From: Parachryseolinea silvisoli | GTDB lineage: Bacteria; Bacteroidota; Bacteroidia; Cytophagales; Cyclobacteriaceae | DNA length: 64,000 nucleotides | NCBI RefSeq assembly: GCF_021190955.1 | Contig: NZ_JAIOAO010000001.1 | Span: 1,364,001 to 1,428,000, forward strand | Direction of reading: 5' to 3' | Shown: positions 52,230 through 61,449 of the stretch, one piece after another | Layout: every line of letters starts with the position of its first letter | Position numbering within the stretch: the first letter of the stretch is position 1 | Position numbers and translations under genes: made by a program | Notes under the pieces: generated by a model | What the model was told of the DNA's origin: nothing | The model's input: only the letters and a program-made list of their open reading frames with translations | The model's database searches: none

Positions 52230-52670
52230 ATGAAAACGATCATCCGCACAGCGACTTTGTGGGGCGTGATATGCCTTGCGCATTTTTCACTGTTCGCCCA
52301 AAAAACTTCCCCTTCGTCCACAACAAAACCAACTAACACGATGAAAGAATATGTATTGATCATGCGGATCAACCCCGCACCCCTCGCTCCTGACGACCTG
52401 ACCGACGTGCGTGCAAAGTGGAAAAAAATTGTCGACGACTGGACAGCCCGCGAAATTTTTGTTACCAGCAACCAGATCGTACAAGAGGGTGTCGTGGTGA
52501 GCGGTCGTGAAGGTACAGCGCGTCCGGGCTCTGTTGCCAGCGATGGTCTGCGCATTGTCAGCACCATCAACATCCGCGCCGCCTCGCTGGAGGAAGCCGC
52601 GGCGCTTGCCAGGATAGTTCCCTTACTTGAGTACGGTGGCACCGTAGAGATACGGGAAAAACTGAATTAA
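52230..52670 (+). CDS. Secreted YCII-domain-like protein
   Basis: 146 aa. Signal peptide (TLWGVICLAHFSLFAQ), short Ser/Thr/Pro linker, then a ferredoxin-like YCII domain: MKEYVLIMRINPAPLAPDDL, IVQEGVVVSGREGT, and the family turn ASLEEAAALARIVPLLEYGG. YCII proteins are small and of unclear, perhaps enzymatic, role. A secreted version is less usual. Confidence 0.78.
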   Translation: MKTIIRTATLWGVICLAHFSLFAQKTSPSSTTKPTNTMKEYVLIMRINPAPLAPDDLTDVRAKWKKIVDDWTAREIFVTSNQIVQEGVVVSGREGTARPGSVASDGLRIVSTINIRAASLEEAAALARIVPLLEYGGTVEIREKLN

Positions 52671-52755
52671 CGAAGTACCGGGCGCGGGTTTGGTTGTTCG
52701 CTCCCGCGCCCACACTCACACTGGTTTTTTCCGTACTTTGCGGAAAACCTATTGT

Positions 52756-54057
52756 ATGAAATATCCAGGATTATGCATTTTACTGTTGAGCTTCGTAATC
52801 GTACTCCCGCCGACCGCACAGGCGCAGGAGAACTGGGGCTCGTATGTACACGCCGTGCCCGTAAAGGCCTATGCCGGCAAGAAGTTCCGTGTACAGGTTT
52901 CAGCGCTGATTGAAGGCGTAGAGGATGACGCCAGCGCCGCCCTGTGGGCCCGGGTATACCGCACCAACGATGAATACGGCTTCTTTAAGATTGACAACGA
53001 TAACCCCATGCGTTCCCGCGAATGGAAATCGTATTTCCTCGAAGGCACCTTCGATCCCGACGCCGACACACTGATGGCCGGCCTGATCGTACAATACAAT
53101 GGCACCTTTTACTTCGACGATTTCCAGATATCGGTAGAGTCCGGCCGTAACAAGTGGCGCACCATTTATCAAAACGACTTCGAAGGAAAAGCCCCCCTCT
53201 TAAAACCCGGTATCGGTGAAGCCAAGCAGGGTATCAACACCCTGTACAGCCAGGCGGTGACTCCCACGCAGGGACGCAAAGGCCACCAGGCAATTGTTGT
53301 CACAGGCAAAGATGTTCCAAACTATGGATCCAGTCCCACGGCTGGCAAATACGCCGATGTCAATGGCATTAAACTATACTACGAAGTGTACGGAACCGGC
53401 GCTCCGCTTGTCGTGCTACACGGCAACGGCGGCTCTATTGCCAATGCTGCGACGCATTATCCGGAGCTGATCAAAAAATACAAAGTCATCGCCGTCGACA
53501 GCCGGGCACACGGCAAATCCACCGACACCGACGCCCCCCTTACCTATGAACAGATGGCAGCCGATGTCAACGCGCTCCTGGACCAACTCCAGATCGACTC
53601 GACCTTTATTTGGGGGCAAAGCGACGGCGCCATTCTGGGCCTCATCCTGGCAATGGACTATCCGCGCAAAGTAAAACGCGTGCTGGCATACGGCTCCAAC
53701 GTGCAACCTGATAGTTCCGCTATATTTTATTGGGGTATTCAGGCGATCGAAAAAAGCCTTCGCGAAGGAACAGGCCACGAAAAGAAACTGAACAAGCTGA
53801 TGATTGATTATCCGCATATTCCATATGCGCGGTTGAAGACGATCCAGGCGCCCGTGCTGGTGATGGCCGGCGATCGGGATATAATCCGACCCGAGCATAC
53901 GCTGAAGATATTTCAGTCTATTCCGAAATCACAACTTTGTATTCTACCGGGCAGCACGCATGGCGGGTCGTGGGAGAAGCGTGAGCTGTTCTTGGATTTA
54001 TTGAACACATTCTTCCTGGAGCCATTTACAATGCCGGATACGAAGAGTTGGTTTTAA
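52756..54057 (+). CDS. Secreted alpha/beta hydrolase with N-terminal beta-sandwich
   Basis: 433 aa from the ATG at 52756. Signal peptide to about residue 24 (LPPTAQAQ). Residues about 28-190 form a strand-rich, CBM-like domain (KKFRVQVSALIEGV, GTFYFDDFQISVE). Then the hydrolase fold: LVVLHGNGGSIANA (oxyanion), nucleophile S289 in FIWGQSDGAILGL, acid D373 or D375 in MAGDRDIIRPEHT, and H402 in PGSTHGGSW. The substrate could be an ester or lactone. A longer frame to 52690 lacks a signal peptide and is rejected. Confidence 0.9.
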   Translation: MKYPGLCILLLSFVIVLPPTAQAQENWGSYVHAVPVKAYAGKKFRVQVSALIEGVEDDASAALWARVYRTNDEYGFFKIDNDNPMRSREWKSYFLEGTFDPDADTLMAGLIVQYNGTFYFDDFQISVESGRNKWRTIYQNDFEGKAPLLKPGIGEAKQGINTLYSQAVTPTQGRKGHQAIVVTGKDVPNYGSSPTAGKYADVNGIKLYYEVYGTGAPLVVLHGNGGSIANAATHYPELIKKYKVIAVDSRAHGKSTDTDAPLTYEQMAADVNALLDQLQIDSTFIWGQSDGAILGLILAMDYPRKVKRVLAYGSNVQPDSSAIFYWGIQAIEKSLREGTGHEKKLNKLMIDYPHIPYARLKTIQAPVLVMAGDRDIIRPEHTLKIFQSIPKSQLCILPGSTHGGSWEKRELFLDLLNTFFLEPFTMPDTKSWF

Positions 54058-54073
54058 ATACTAAAATTATTTA

Positions 54074-54115
54074 AAAAAAGGGGCCCATCTTCACGTAAAG
54101 ACGGGCCCCTTTTTT
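54074..54115. terminator. Bidirectional Rho-independent terminator
   Basis: GGGGCCC (54080-54086) pairs with GGGCCCC (54103-54109), extended by A/T runs (54074-54079 and 54110-54115). Shared by the alpha/beta hydrolase and the converging GH5 gene. Confidence 0.92.
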
Positions 54116-54129
54116 AAATAAGGGTCACG

Positions 54130-56331
54130 TCATTCTTTCAAGAAGGTATACGTAAACGTCTCACCCCCATACACAACCCGGAGTATATGCAGCCCCGGCC
54201 GTAAGCGCTGAACATCGATCGACGTCTCACTTCCCGCTGCTTGCTGCGACAACCTCAAAATCCCCGTGGCATCCCGAATTGTAATCGCCGCATCTTCCGG
54301 CACGCCCTTTACCTTCAGCACCGTCGTTGCCGGATTCGGAAACACCTGAATCAACGACTGCCCCGCCGCTTCCTGACGCAAAGCGCTACCGGCATTTAAC
54401 GTCGTAGCATGATCCACCAGCTTGACGTAGTCATGCGTGAGCTGATACCCCGTACTGCTGGCATTCTTCCCGGCCACTGTAAAACGTATCTTCTGCTGCC
54501 CGGTATAAAACGTGAGATTAGCAACCAGGACTTCCTTATACACTGTGGTGGCGCTGTAGAGATCGAAGACGGTTCCATACGCAGCACCATCCTTGTAAAC
54601 CTGGCAAGTCCCCTGATCAGGCCCCGCGCGGAAGCCCAGGTATACATCATAGTTTTTCATGCCAGTATGGGCGTATGTATACTCTACAAAGTCGCCCACA
54701 CCATCGGCCGATACACGTACCAGGTTGCCACCACTGGCTTGCGCCTGGGCGACGACCGTGTTCGAAGCACCACTGGACCAACGGCTTGTCGTCTCCGCTT
54801 CGTAGCGCGTCGACACCTGACCCACCGGCGTAAATTCGATATAATTGAGATTAAAACTACCACCGGCAATTTCCAATCGCAATACTTTATTGCTGCCGCC
54901 GGCTATACTGATGTTGTTCAACGCAAGCGTCTCCCACGTTTCCCAGGCACCGGTGTTGTTCGGCGTGACGGTGCCCAGCGTTACGCCATCCAGCTTTACC
55001 GTAATGTTTTTGCCGGCATTGCTGCTGGCGCTGGCTGAACGTATACCGATATTGTAGCTGCCGGCAGCGACCGAGCCAATGGTATATTCCAGCCACTCTC
55101 CGTTTATAGTATAGCCTACGACATAGCCGCCGCCGATATCGGTCGTGGTACCGAGGTCTACGTCGGTGCTGCGGTAGCTATTCCCATTGTTGCCAAGGTC
55201 GGAGTCGTGGTAGGCTACGTCCTGGGCGCCGATGTCAAAATCTTCGGTTTGAATGCGGCCAGGTATGGTGTGCGTAGCGTACGGCGTTTGTGTGCCGATG
55301 CCGCCCGCACCGCCGGGTTGGTTGTGGTTTTGTAATTCAAAAAGCCAGTTCTGCATAAAGCGTCCCTGATTCTCACCCGACATCAGGTTCCAGTTCCAGT
55401 CAAAGTATTGAGGCTTCCAGAAGTTGTCGAAGATCCATCCTTGCCAGCTGATCCAGGGGTGAGCGTCGATATAATTCCGAAAGGGTGTACCCCAGCCGCC
55501 GGTCGTACCAAACGTCACGCCGTCGGAATAGTTGGGATCCTGGTTCCAGCCAAACTCCGTCAGCATCACGGGGATGGTATTGGCCGCATTGCCAAACTTG
55601 GTGTTCAGGTTCGTCGCCGTGGCCGCACCCTGATTGGGATAAATGTGGTATACATAGACCAGGTTGCCACCGGTGAGTGGATTGGTCACGGCGCTGTTTA
55701 CACGTGTGCTCCACTGCGGACTGCCTACCAGGATGAGGTTGTTCGGGGCCACTGCGCGAATGCTGTCGATCACGGGCTGGATATAGTTTTTCCACGACGT
55801 CCAGTTGTCGGGGTTGACCGGCTCGTTGAAGATCTCGAAGATCACGTTTGGGGTATTGGCATAGCGCGGCGCCACGTACTTCCAGAAGTCCATCACAAAT
55901 TGTTGCTTCACACCACCCGAACCGTTGACATCGTAATTGCTGACCAGGTGCAGGTCGACAATAACATATTGGTTGAGGGCGATCGCTTGCTGCACATACG
56001 GGTCGATGTGCGTGGCAAAGCTGGTAGCGGGGTCTTTTACCTTGGCCGTGGTGACGGGCAGTCGCAACACACGCGAATACCAACCCCGGCTGCCATCGGC
56101 CTGCCAGGCGATCATTTCGCTCAGGGGTTTGTTGTTGCAGGTGGTGCACTCGTTGTGGTGCTCGCTCGGTAATACGGATACGCCCCGCAACGTGACGGGG
56201 TTTCCGGCCGGGTCTTTGATCTGGTTGCCGTCGACGTGCAGCCAGGGCTTTTGCGCCTGGGCGCTTACTACGCTTGCCATCAGGGCAAGCGCAAACAGGC
56301 ATGCATGAAGTGTGTACAGTCGTCTGGTCAT
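54130..56331 (-). CDS. Secreted GH5 cellulase-type enzyme with CBM6 modules and T9SS sorting domain
   Basis: 733 aa. Signal peptide 1-26 (SVVSAQAQ). GH5 barrel about 28-345 with acid/base E170 in VIFEIFNEPVN and nucleophile E259 in VMLTEFGWNQD. The first CBM6-like domain (about 355-497) has RIQTEDFDIG and NGEWLEYTIG. A second CBM6/35-like domain (about 500-635) starts YEAETTSRWSSGA. The T9SS type A tail starts near VFPNPATTVLKVKG. It is directly downstream of the hybrid regulator on the same strand, so it is a likely target. Substrate probably a beta-1,4 or mixed beta-glucan or mannan; not certain. Confidence 0.9.
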   Translation of the reverse strand: MTRRLYTLHACLFALALMASVVSAQAQKPWLHVDGNQIKDPAGNPVTLRGVSVLPSEHHNECTTCNNKPLSEMIAWQADGSRGWYSRVLRLPVTTAKVKDPATSFATHIDPYVQQAIALNQYVIVDLHLVSNYDVNGSGGVKQQFVMDFWKYVAPRYANTPNVIFEIFNEPVNPDNWTSWKNYIQPVIDSIRAVAPNNLILVGSPQWSTRVNSAVTNPLTGGNLVYVYHIYPNQGAATATNLNTKFGNAANTIPVMLTEFGWNQDPNYSDGVTFGTTGGWGTPFRNYIDAHPWISWQGWIFDNFWKPQYFDWNWNLMSGENQGRFMQNWLFELQNHNQPGGAGGIGTQTPYATHTIPGRIQTEDFDIGAQDVAYHDSDLGNNGNSYRSTDVDLGTTTDIGGGYVVGYTINGEWLEYTIGSVAAGSYNIGIRSASASSNAGKNITVKLDGVTLGTVTPNNTGAWETWETLALNNISIAGGSNKVLRLEIAGGSFNLNYIEFTPVGQVSTRYEAETTSRWSSGASNTVVAQAQASGGNLVRVSADGVGDFVEYTYAHTGMKNYDVYLGFRAGPDQGTCQVYKDGAAYGTVFDLYSATTVYKEVLVANLTFYTGQQKIRFTVAGKNASSTGYQLTHDYVKLVDHATTLNAGSALRQEAAGQSLIQVFPNPATTVLKVKGVPEDAAITIRDATGILRLSQQAAGSETSIDVQRLRPGLHILRVVYGGETFTYTFLKE

Positions 56332-56484
56332 CGTACTGAATATTTAGTGAAACAAAGAGTGTTGGTAGCGCCGGGCAACGCGTCTATAAGCGGCCGCGGC
56401 GACTCATTAAAAGTAAGGCAGGGCGCGACCGCGGCGGGGAGAAAAACCGGTATTAAAGGTGGAAAAACCTTCCAATTTACCTCG

Positions 56485-59400
56485 CTATTGCATTTCCAGG
56501 GAAGTAGGGACAGACTGACCTATGTTGCGGTACGCAGAGGGCAACACACCAAACTGTTTCTTAAAGGCTTTGCTGAAATACTTCGCATCCGCAAAACCCA
56601 CCTGCGTGGCGACCTCGTGCACGGCATACTGTTCTGTTGCCAGTAATTGCACCGCACGCTTCATGCGGATGTCACGAATGAACTGGTTGCCCGACACCCC
56701 CAACAGGCTTTGCAATTTGCGGTACAAATTGGTCTGGCTGAGGGCGAGCTCGCGGCAGAATTTCTCAATATCGAAGTCGGGGTTGTCGATGTGTCGCTCG
56801 ACAACCGCCACCGCTCTTTGCAGGAAGTCGTCGTCGAGCGTAGCGGGTGCTGTCGGGTTGGTGATGAAGTCGCGGTAATATCTGCGCTTTTGATTCTCGC
56901 GCAACGTGAGAATGTTGACGAGCTTCGCCAGCAGTACGTGCGGTTGAAAGGGTTTGACAATGTAGTCGTCCGCCAGGGCCTCGCGGAAGGCCCTGAGCTG
57001 CAGGGCTTCGTCGCCACGGGCTGTGAGCAGCACGACGGGGATATGGCTCGTCAGTATATCGTGCTTGATGCGCGTACACAACGTGACACCGTCCATGACC
57101 GGCATCATGACGTCGGTAAGGATGATGTCGGGTAGCAGGTTACGCGCCTGCACCAGACCTTCCTCGCCATGGTGAGCCTCCTCCACCTGGAAGGCATTTT
57201 CAAAATGCAGGCGGATAAACCGACGAATGTCTGGATTGTCTTCTACGACCAGTAGCACGGGAAGCGTTCCGGCAGGAGCACCCGGTATGGCAGTCAATAG
57301 GCCTTCCGGGGTGATCGTTGCCTCGGACGGCTCCACGAGACGATCTTGCGGGGCATATTCGTGCCGGTCAAACGCTGCCGCGTCGACCGGTAGCCATACC
57401 GCGAAGGTTGTACAATTGTCACCCGTGTTGGCGAGTACGATATCGCCCTTGTGCAAGCGCGCCAACTGGCGCGCCAGGGAAAGCCCGAGGCCGGTACCCG
57501 GTGTACTATGCTCGTCATGCTCGATGCGGAAGAAGGGGTCGAAGATCTTTTCACGATAACTTTCGGGTATCGCGCGGCCGCTATTGGTTATAGCGATGTG
57601 CGCGTAGGACTGGCGTTTCCGGGTGCCTCGGGGGTCGGTATCATGTAACCGTAACGTCAGCGTAATATGTCCCTGATCGGGTGTATGTTTGAAAGCGTTG
57701 GAGAGTACGTTGAGCAAGATCTTCTCCAGTTTGTCGGCATCGAAGTAATATTCTTCGTGCGCCGGCGCCGTCACGGTAAATTGGATGTTGCGTTTCTCCG
57801 AATCGAATTGAAATGTCTCGCAAAGGCTGCGGACAAATGCCCCGAGATCGCCCTTTGTGACCGCCAGCTTCATAAAACCCGCGTCGAGCTTATAGATGTG
57901 CATCAACTGATTAATCAGCTTGAGCAGGCGCTGACTATTCTTCTGCACCAACTGCAACATCTGGTGATTACGCGAGCCTTCTTCTGTCGACGCCATCACC
58001 TGGCTGAGCGGTCCCAGCATGAGTGTGAGCGGCGTACGAAACTCGTGCGAGATGTTGGCATAAAAGCGCAACTTGATCTGATCCATCTCCAACTGATTAC
58101 GGACACGCAGGCGCTGGATCACGATCAGGCGCAGCGCGAAGATCGCTCCTGCCAGGAGCAATACATATACCGCACGCGCCCACCACGTTTGCCAAAACGG
58201 TGGCGTAATGATGATGCGCAGGGAGCTGCCCTCCGTATTCCAGACGCCATCGCTGTTGGTGGCTTTTATATGCAGGGTATACTCGCCCGGATCCAGGTTG
58301 GTATAGGTAGCCTTGCGTTGCGTGCCGGTCTCATTCCAGACTTTATCAAAGCCTTCCAGCGTATAGGCGTATTGATTTTTACCCGGTGCGGTATAGTCGA
58401 GGGCAACAAATTCAAACGAGAAGACGGACTGATCGTACGACAGCGTCACCACCTGAGCTTCCGGCAAGGGTTGTGCCAGGGGGGCATCCTTCTCACGAAA
58501 GCTGACGGGTTTGTTAAAGACCTGCAACTCGGTGAAATACACCGGGGGATGCACAGGACTATCGGTCAGGCTATCGGGGTGAAAATAACTGAGTCCATTG
58601 ATACCACCGAAGTACAGCCTGCCGGCGGGGTTCTTCCACGACGACTGCCGATTGAAAGCATTGTGTTGTGTACCCTCGGCTATTTCATAATTGCGAAAGG
58701 TTTTAGTGTCAGGATCAAACCGGGAGATGCCCTTGTTGGTGCCTAGCCACAGACGGCCGTGGTGATCCTCCTCGATCGACTGCACCACATCGTTGGCCAA
58801 TCCGTCGCGGGTAGTATAATTTTCAAACTGACCGGTATCACGATCCAGGCGGTTAAGCCCACCTTGCGTACCCACCCACAAGTTACCACGCGCATCCTCA
58901 TAGATCACATTGACAATGTTGTTGCCCATGCTGCCATGGTGCGGGCGACTATCAGCAAAGTGTGTGAAGTCATCGGTCACGCGGTTGTAGCGGTTAAGGC
59001 CACCTCCTTCGGTGCCAATCCAAAGATCGCCGCGACGATCCTGGTAGATCGCAAAGATCAGCGTGTGGCTGATGCTTTTGTCGTTGCCCGCTTCGGGCAG
59101 ATATTGTTTCCACGCGTTTATGCGCGGATCATATACTACCAGGCCCTCGCCCCAGGTGCCCATCCAAATCTTACCCGTGATAGCGTCCTCGCCGATTACA
59201 GCAACGTGTTTGACATCGACGGTAAAGGGCGGCGTGTAGAAAGTGCGTGAGTCCGTGCGGAGCACAGAAGCCTTTCCGTAAAAGCACCCAGCCCACAGTT
59301 GACCGGCATGATCTTCAAACAAGCACAAGGGGTAGTTGCTGCCGATGCTTTGTTTGTCATCCGGGCGGTGGCGCAGGTGGGTGACCTGTTGATGCCGATC

Positions 59401-60546
59401 GTAGACGGTCAGGCCGTCGCCGTCGGTACCGAGGTATAGCGTTTCACGTGGGTCTTCGTACACCGAAAGGATATTACCGGCGGGCAAATGGTGAAAGCGT
59501 GGTGGCGTGCTGTTGTAGTAATTTACACCACCACTAAAAGTACCTACCCAAATGTCGCCCTGACGGTCGCGGTAGAGCGTATAGATGGAGCCGTTATTGA
59601 GGTCTTCGGGGTTAGGGCCTTCGTGGATATAATGCAGGTTATGACGATTTGTATCGAGTATATTAATACCTCCGTTCTGCGTGCCTACCCATAAGTTGCC
59701 GCGCGTGTCTTCCACGATAGATAAGACATCATTGTTGTTGAGGCCTGCTGTCGACGTGGTAGCGCGAATGGCGACGAAGGTATTCGTGCGACGGTCATAG
59801 CGGTTAAGTCCACCTTCGGTGGTGCCGATCCAAAGGTCTTGCCGCCGGTCTAAGTAGAGTTTCTTGAGCTTATCGGAGGTGAGGATGTGCACATACCGTT
59901 CGAAGATGCCTGTCGCGGGGTCAAGTTTATTCAGGCCGGCATTCCACGTCGCAACCCACAGTGAACCACCTGGGTCTTCCAATATATCTTCGATCTGGTC
60001 ACTACTAATGGAGCGGCCGTTGCGCGGATCATGGCGGTACGTATAGAAAGTATTTTGTTCGGGATCAAAGCGGTTGAGCCCGCCACCACCGGTACCGATC
60101 CAGAGCCGTTGGTGCCTGTCTTGCGTAATGGCCCGTATATTACTCGAACTGATGCCCGCGGGGTTTTGCGGATCGGGTAAGAACCGGGTGAAGTCGTCGG
60201 TAGTACGGTTATATAGATTCAGTCCTTCGTCGGTGCCGATCCACAGACGATGCTGATTGTCCTCATACAGCGCGCGAATATAATTGTGCGAAAGGCTGCG
60301 CGGGTTGGCGGGATCGTGGCGGTAGACAGTGATCGTATGGCCATCGTAATGATTGAGGCCGTCGCGCGTACCGAACCACATAAACCCCTTGTGGTCTTGT
60401 AAGATGCAGGTGACGTTGCTTTGCGAAAGCCCTTCGCTGCGCCCGATGTGACGGAAGTGATACGATTGCTGCGCCCAACCCCACGCCGGTAACAGCAGGT
60501 AAAACAAGGCCAGGAGCCTGGAAATCGGTTTACGGTAACACAGCAC
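56485..60546 (-). CDS. Hybrid two-component system regulator (propeller sensor, kinase, receiver, AraC)
   Basis: 1353 aa, GTG start. Signal peptide 1-26. Two-component propeller repeats about 30-655 (many LWIGTxxGGLNRYD units), Y_Y_Y domain about 700-780, membrane helix about 788-810. The kinase follows with H834 in FYANISHEFRTPL and ATPase G-box GTGLGLSLARQL (1017-1028), then a receiver with D1145 in DIILTDVMMPVMDG and an AraC domain about 1243-1345 (DIEKFCRELALSQTNLYRKL, YAVHEVATQVGFADAKYFSK). It senses a periplasmic glycan fragment and acts as its own transcription factor. It probably controls the GH5 gene at 54130. Confidence 0.95.
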   Translation of the reverse strand: MLCYRKPISRLLALFYLLLPAWGWAQQSYHFRHIGRSEGLSQSNVTCILQDHKGFMWFGTRDGLNHYDGHTITVYRHDPANPRSLSHNYIRALYEDNQHRLWIGTDEGLNLYNRTTDDFTRFLPDPQNPAGISSSNIRAITQDRHQRLWIGTGGGGLNRFDPEQNTFYTYRHDPRNGRSISSDQIEDILEDPGGSLWVATWNAGLNKLDPATGIFERYVHILTSDKLKKLYLDRRQDLWIGTTEGGLNRYDRRTNTFVAIRATTSTAGLNNNDVLSIVEDTRGNLWVGTQNGGINILDTNRHNLHYIHEGPNPEDLNNGSIYTLYRDRQGDIWVGTFSGGVNYYNSTPPRFHHLPAGNILSVYEDPRETLYLGTDGDGLTVYDRHQQVTHLRHRPDDKQSIGSNYPLCLFEDHAGQLWAGCFYGKASVLRTDSRTFYTPPFTVDVKHVAVIGEDAITGKIWMGTWGEGLVVYDPRINAWKQYLPEAGNDKSISHTLIFAIYQDRRGDLWIGTEGGGLNRYNRVTDDFTHFADSRPHHGSMGNNIVNVIYEDARGNLWVGTQGGLNRLDRDTGQFENYTTRDGLANDVVQSIEEDHHGRLWLGTNKGISRFDPDTKTFRNYEIAEGTQHNAFNRQSSWKNPAGRLYFGGINGLSYFHPDSLTDSPVHPPVYFTELQVFNKPVSFREKDAPLAQPLPEAQVVTLSYDQSVFSFEFVALDYTAPGKNQYAYTLEGFDKVWNETGTQRKATYTNLDPGEYTLHIKATNSDGVWNTEGSSLRIIITPPFWQTWWARAVYVLLLAGAIFALRLIVIQRLRVRNQLEMDQIKLRFYANISHEFRTPLTLMLGPLSQVMASTEEGSRNHQMLQLVQKNSQRLLKLINQLMHIYKLDAGFMKLAVTKGDLGAFVRSLCETFQFDSEKRNIQFTVTAPAHEEYYFDADKLEKILLNVLSNAFKHTPDQGHITLTLRLHDTDPRGTRKRQSYAHIAITNSGRAIPESYREKIFDPFFRIEHDEHSTPGTGLGLSLARQLARLHKGDIVLANTGDNCTTFAVWLPVDAAAFDRHEYAPQDRLVEPSEATITPEGLLTAIPGAPAGTLPVLLVVEDNPDIRRFIRLHFENAFQVEEAHHGEEGLVQARNLLPDIILTDVMMPVMDGVTLCTRIKHDILTSHIPVVLLTARGDEALQLRAFREALADDYIVKPFQPHVLLAKLVNILTLRENQKRRYYRDFITNPTAPATLDDDFLQRAVAVVERHIDNPDFDIEKFCRELALSQTNLYRKLQSLLGVSGNQFIRDIRMKRAVQLLATEQYAVHEVATQVGFADAKYFSKAFKKQFGVLPSAYRNIGQSVPTSLEMQ

Positions 60547-60614
60547 GGCAAGATCGGTTTAACTGGAATCGCGGTCCGTGGAATTACGGGAATTTACAGG
60601 AGAAATACCAGTTT

Positions 60615-60631
60615 CAATCGTTTGAAATGCC
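60615..60631. promoter_or_regulatory. Putative operator shared with the sugar symporter
   Basis: CAATCGTTTGAAATGCC, 69 nt upstream of the hybrid regulator start, differs in one base from 39602-39618 upstream of the FucP-type symporter, at a similar distance and in the same orientation. The surrounding TTTCAATCGTTTGAAA (60612-60627) contains the inverted repeat TTTCAA/TTGAAA. Confidence 0.5.
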
Positions 60632-60687
60632 GCTAACCGATACCAGCGGCTCAGGTGGCGCCTACGCGATTGGAATAAAAAGCCCGA

Positions 60688-61449
60688 TTAACGATTTTCC
60701 AACCACGCCAAAAATCCACTGGTCTTCTCTTTCCCAATCAACAGCTTATCCGGCGTAGGCACAGCCAGTTTCACAAACAGCTTCCGCGCAAAGTAGTGCT
60801 CCACTTCTTTAATAGCGCTAAAGTTCACCAAGTACTGCCGGTTAAGCCGATAAAACTGATTCGCCGAAAGCGACGCCTGCAGCTGATCCAACGACTGATC
60901 AATTGTAAACTCTTGACCTTGAAAGGTAACGATGGTCGACAGCTCGTTGCGGATGTAAAGGAAGGCGATCTGATCCGTCTGGACCGTGGTATATTTGTTA
61001 CTCTTAAATACCAGGAAACTTTTCTTTCCTTCGTCTACGCCGATCTTTTTCAGCAGGCCTTCGAGGTCGAGCTGGCCGTGTTGTTGAAAGAAGTTGCGGA
61101 AGCTTTCTACCTTCTCGAAGGCCAGTTGGAGGTCCTGACGGGAGAAGGGTTTCAGAAGGTAGTCGATGCCGTTGGCTTTGATGGCGTCCATGGTATATTC
61201 GCCGAAGGCAGTACAAAAGACGACGGGGCATTGTACGCGCACGGCTTTGAAGATCTCGAAGCACAACCCATCGGCCAGCTGAATGTCCATGAAGATCAAT
61301 TCAGGTTGGGAATTGTGTGTGAGGTAGTCGATAGCGCGCTCGACGCTCTGCAGCTGCCCCACAACAACAGCGTTGGGCCGCAGTGCAGTGATGAGCGCTG
61401 CCAGCGACTTGGCCGCTTTGAGCTCGTCTTCAACGATGAGGATTTTCAT
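60688..61449 (-). CDS. LytTR-family response regulator
   Basis: 253 aa. The receiver domain has the acidic pair in IVEDELK, phospho-acceptor D55 in LIFMDIQLADG and K101-type lysine in LLKPFSRQDL. A LytTR DNA-binding domain (about 150-250) contains FLYIRNELSTIV, FYRLNRQYLVNF and KLAVPTPDKLLIGKEK. Its gene overlaps the kinase gene by 20 nt, so both are translated together as a cognate pair. Confidence 0.95.
   Translation of the reverse strand: MKILIVEDELKAAKSLAALITALRPNAVVVGQLQSVERAIDYLTHNSQPELIFMDIQLADGLCFEIFKAVRVQCPVVFCTAFGEYTMDAIKANGIDYLLKPFSRQDLQLAFEKVESFRNFFQQHGQLDLEGLLKKIGVDEGKKSFLVFKSNKYTTVQTDQIAFLYIRNELSTIVTFQGQEFTIDQSLDQLQASLSANQFYRLNRQYLVNFSAIKEVEHYFARKLFVKLAVPTPDKLLIGKEKTSGFLAWLENR

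Noticed and set aside
57667-58746. 359-codon plus-strand frame opposite the hybrid regulator
   Set aside because: Shadow of the high-GC third positions in the 1353-aa gene; no domain or start signal.
58765-60450. Repeated LWIGT/GGLNRYD coding units, considered as a tandem DNA repeat
   Set aside because: They are diverged beta-propeller repeats of the sensor domain, not a DNA-level repeat array or CRISPR.
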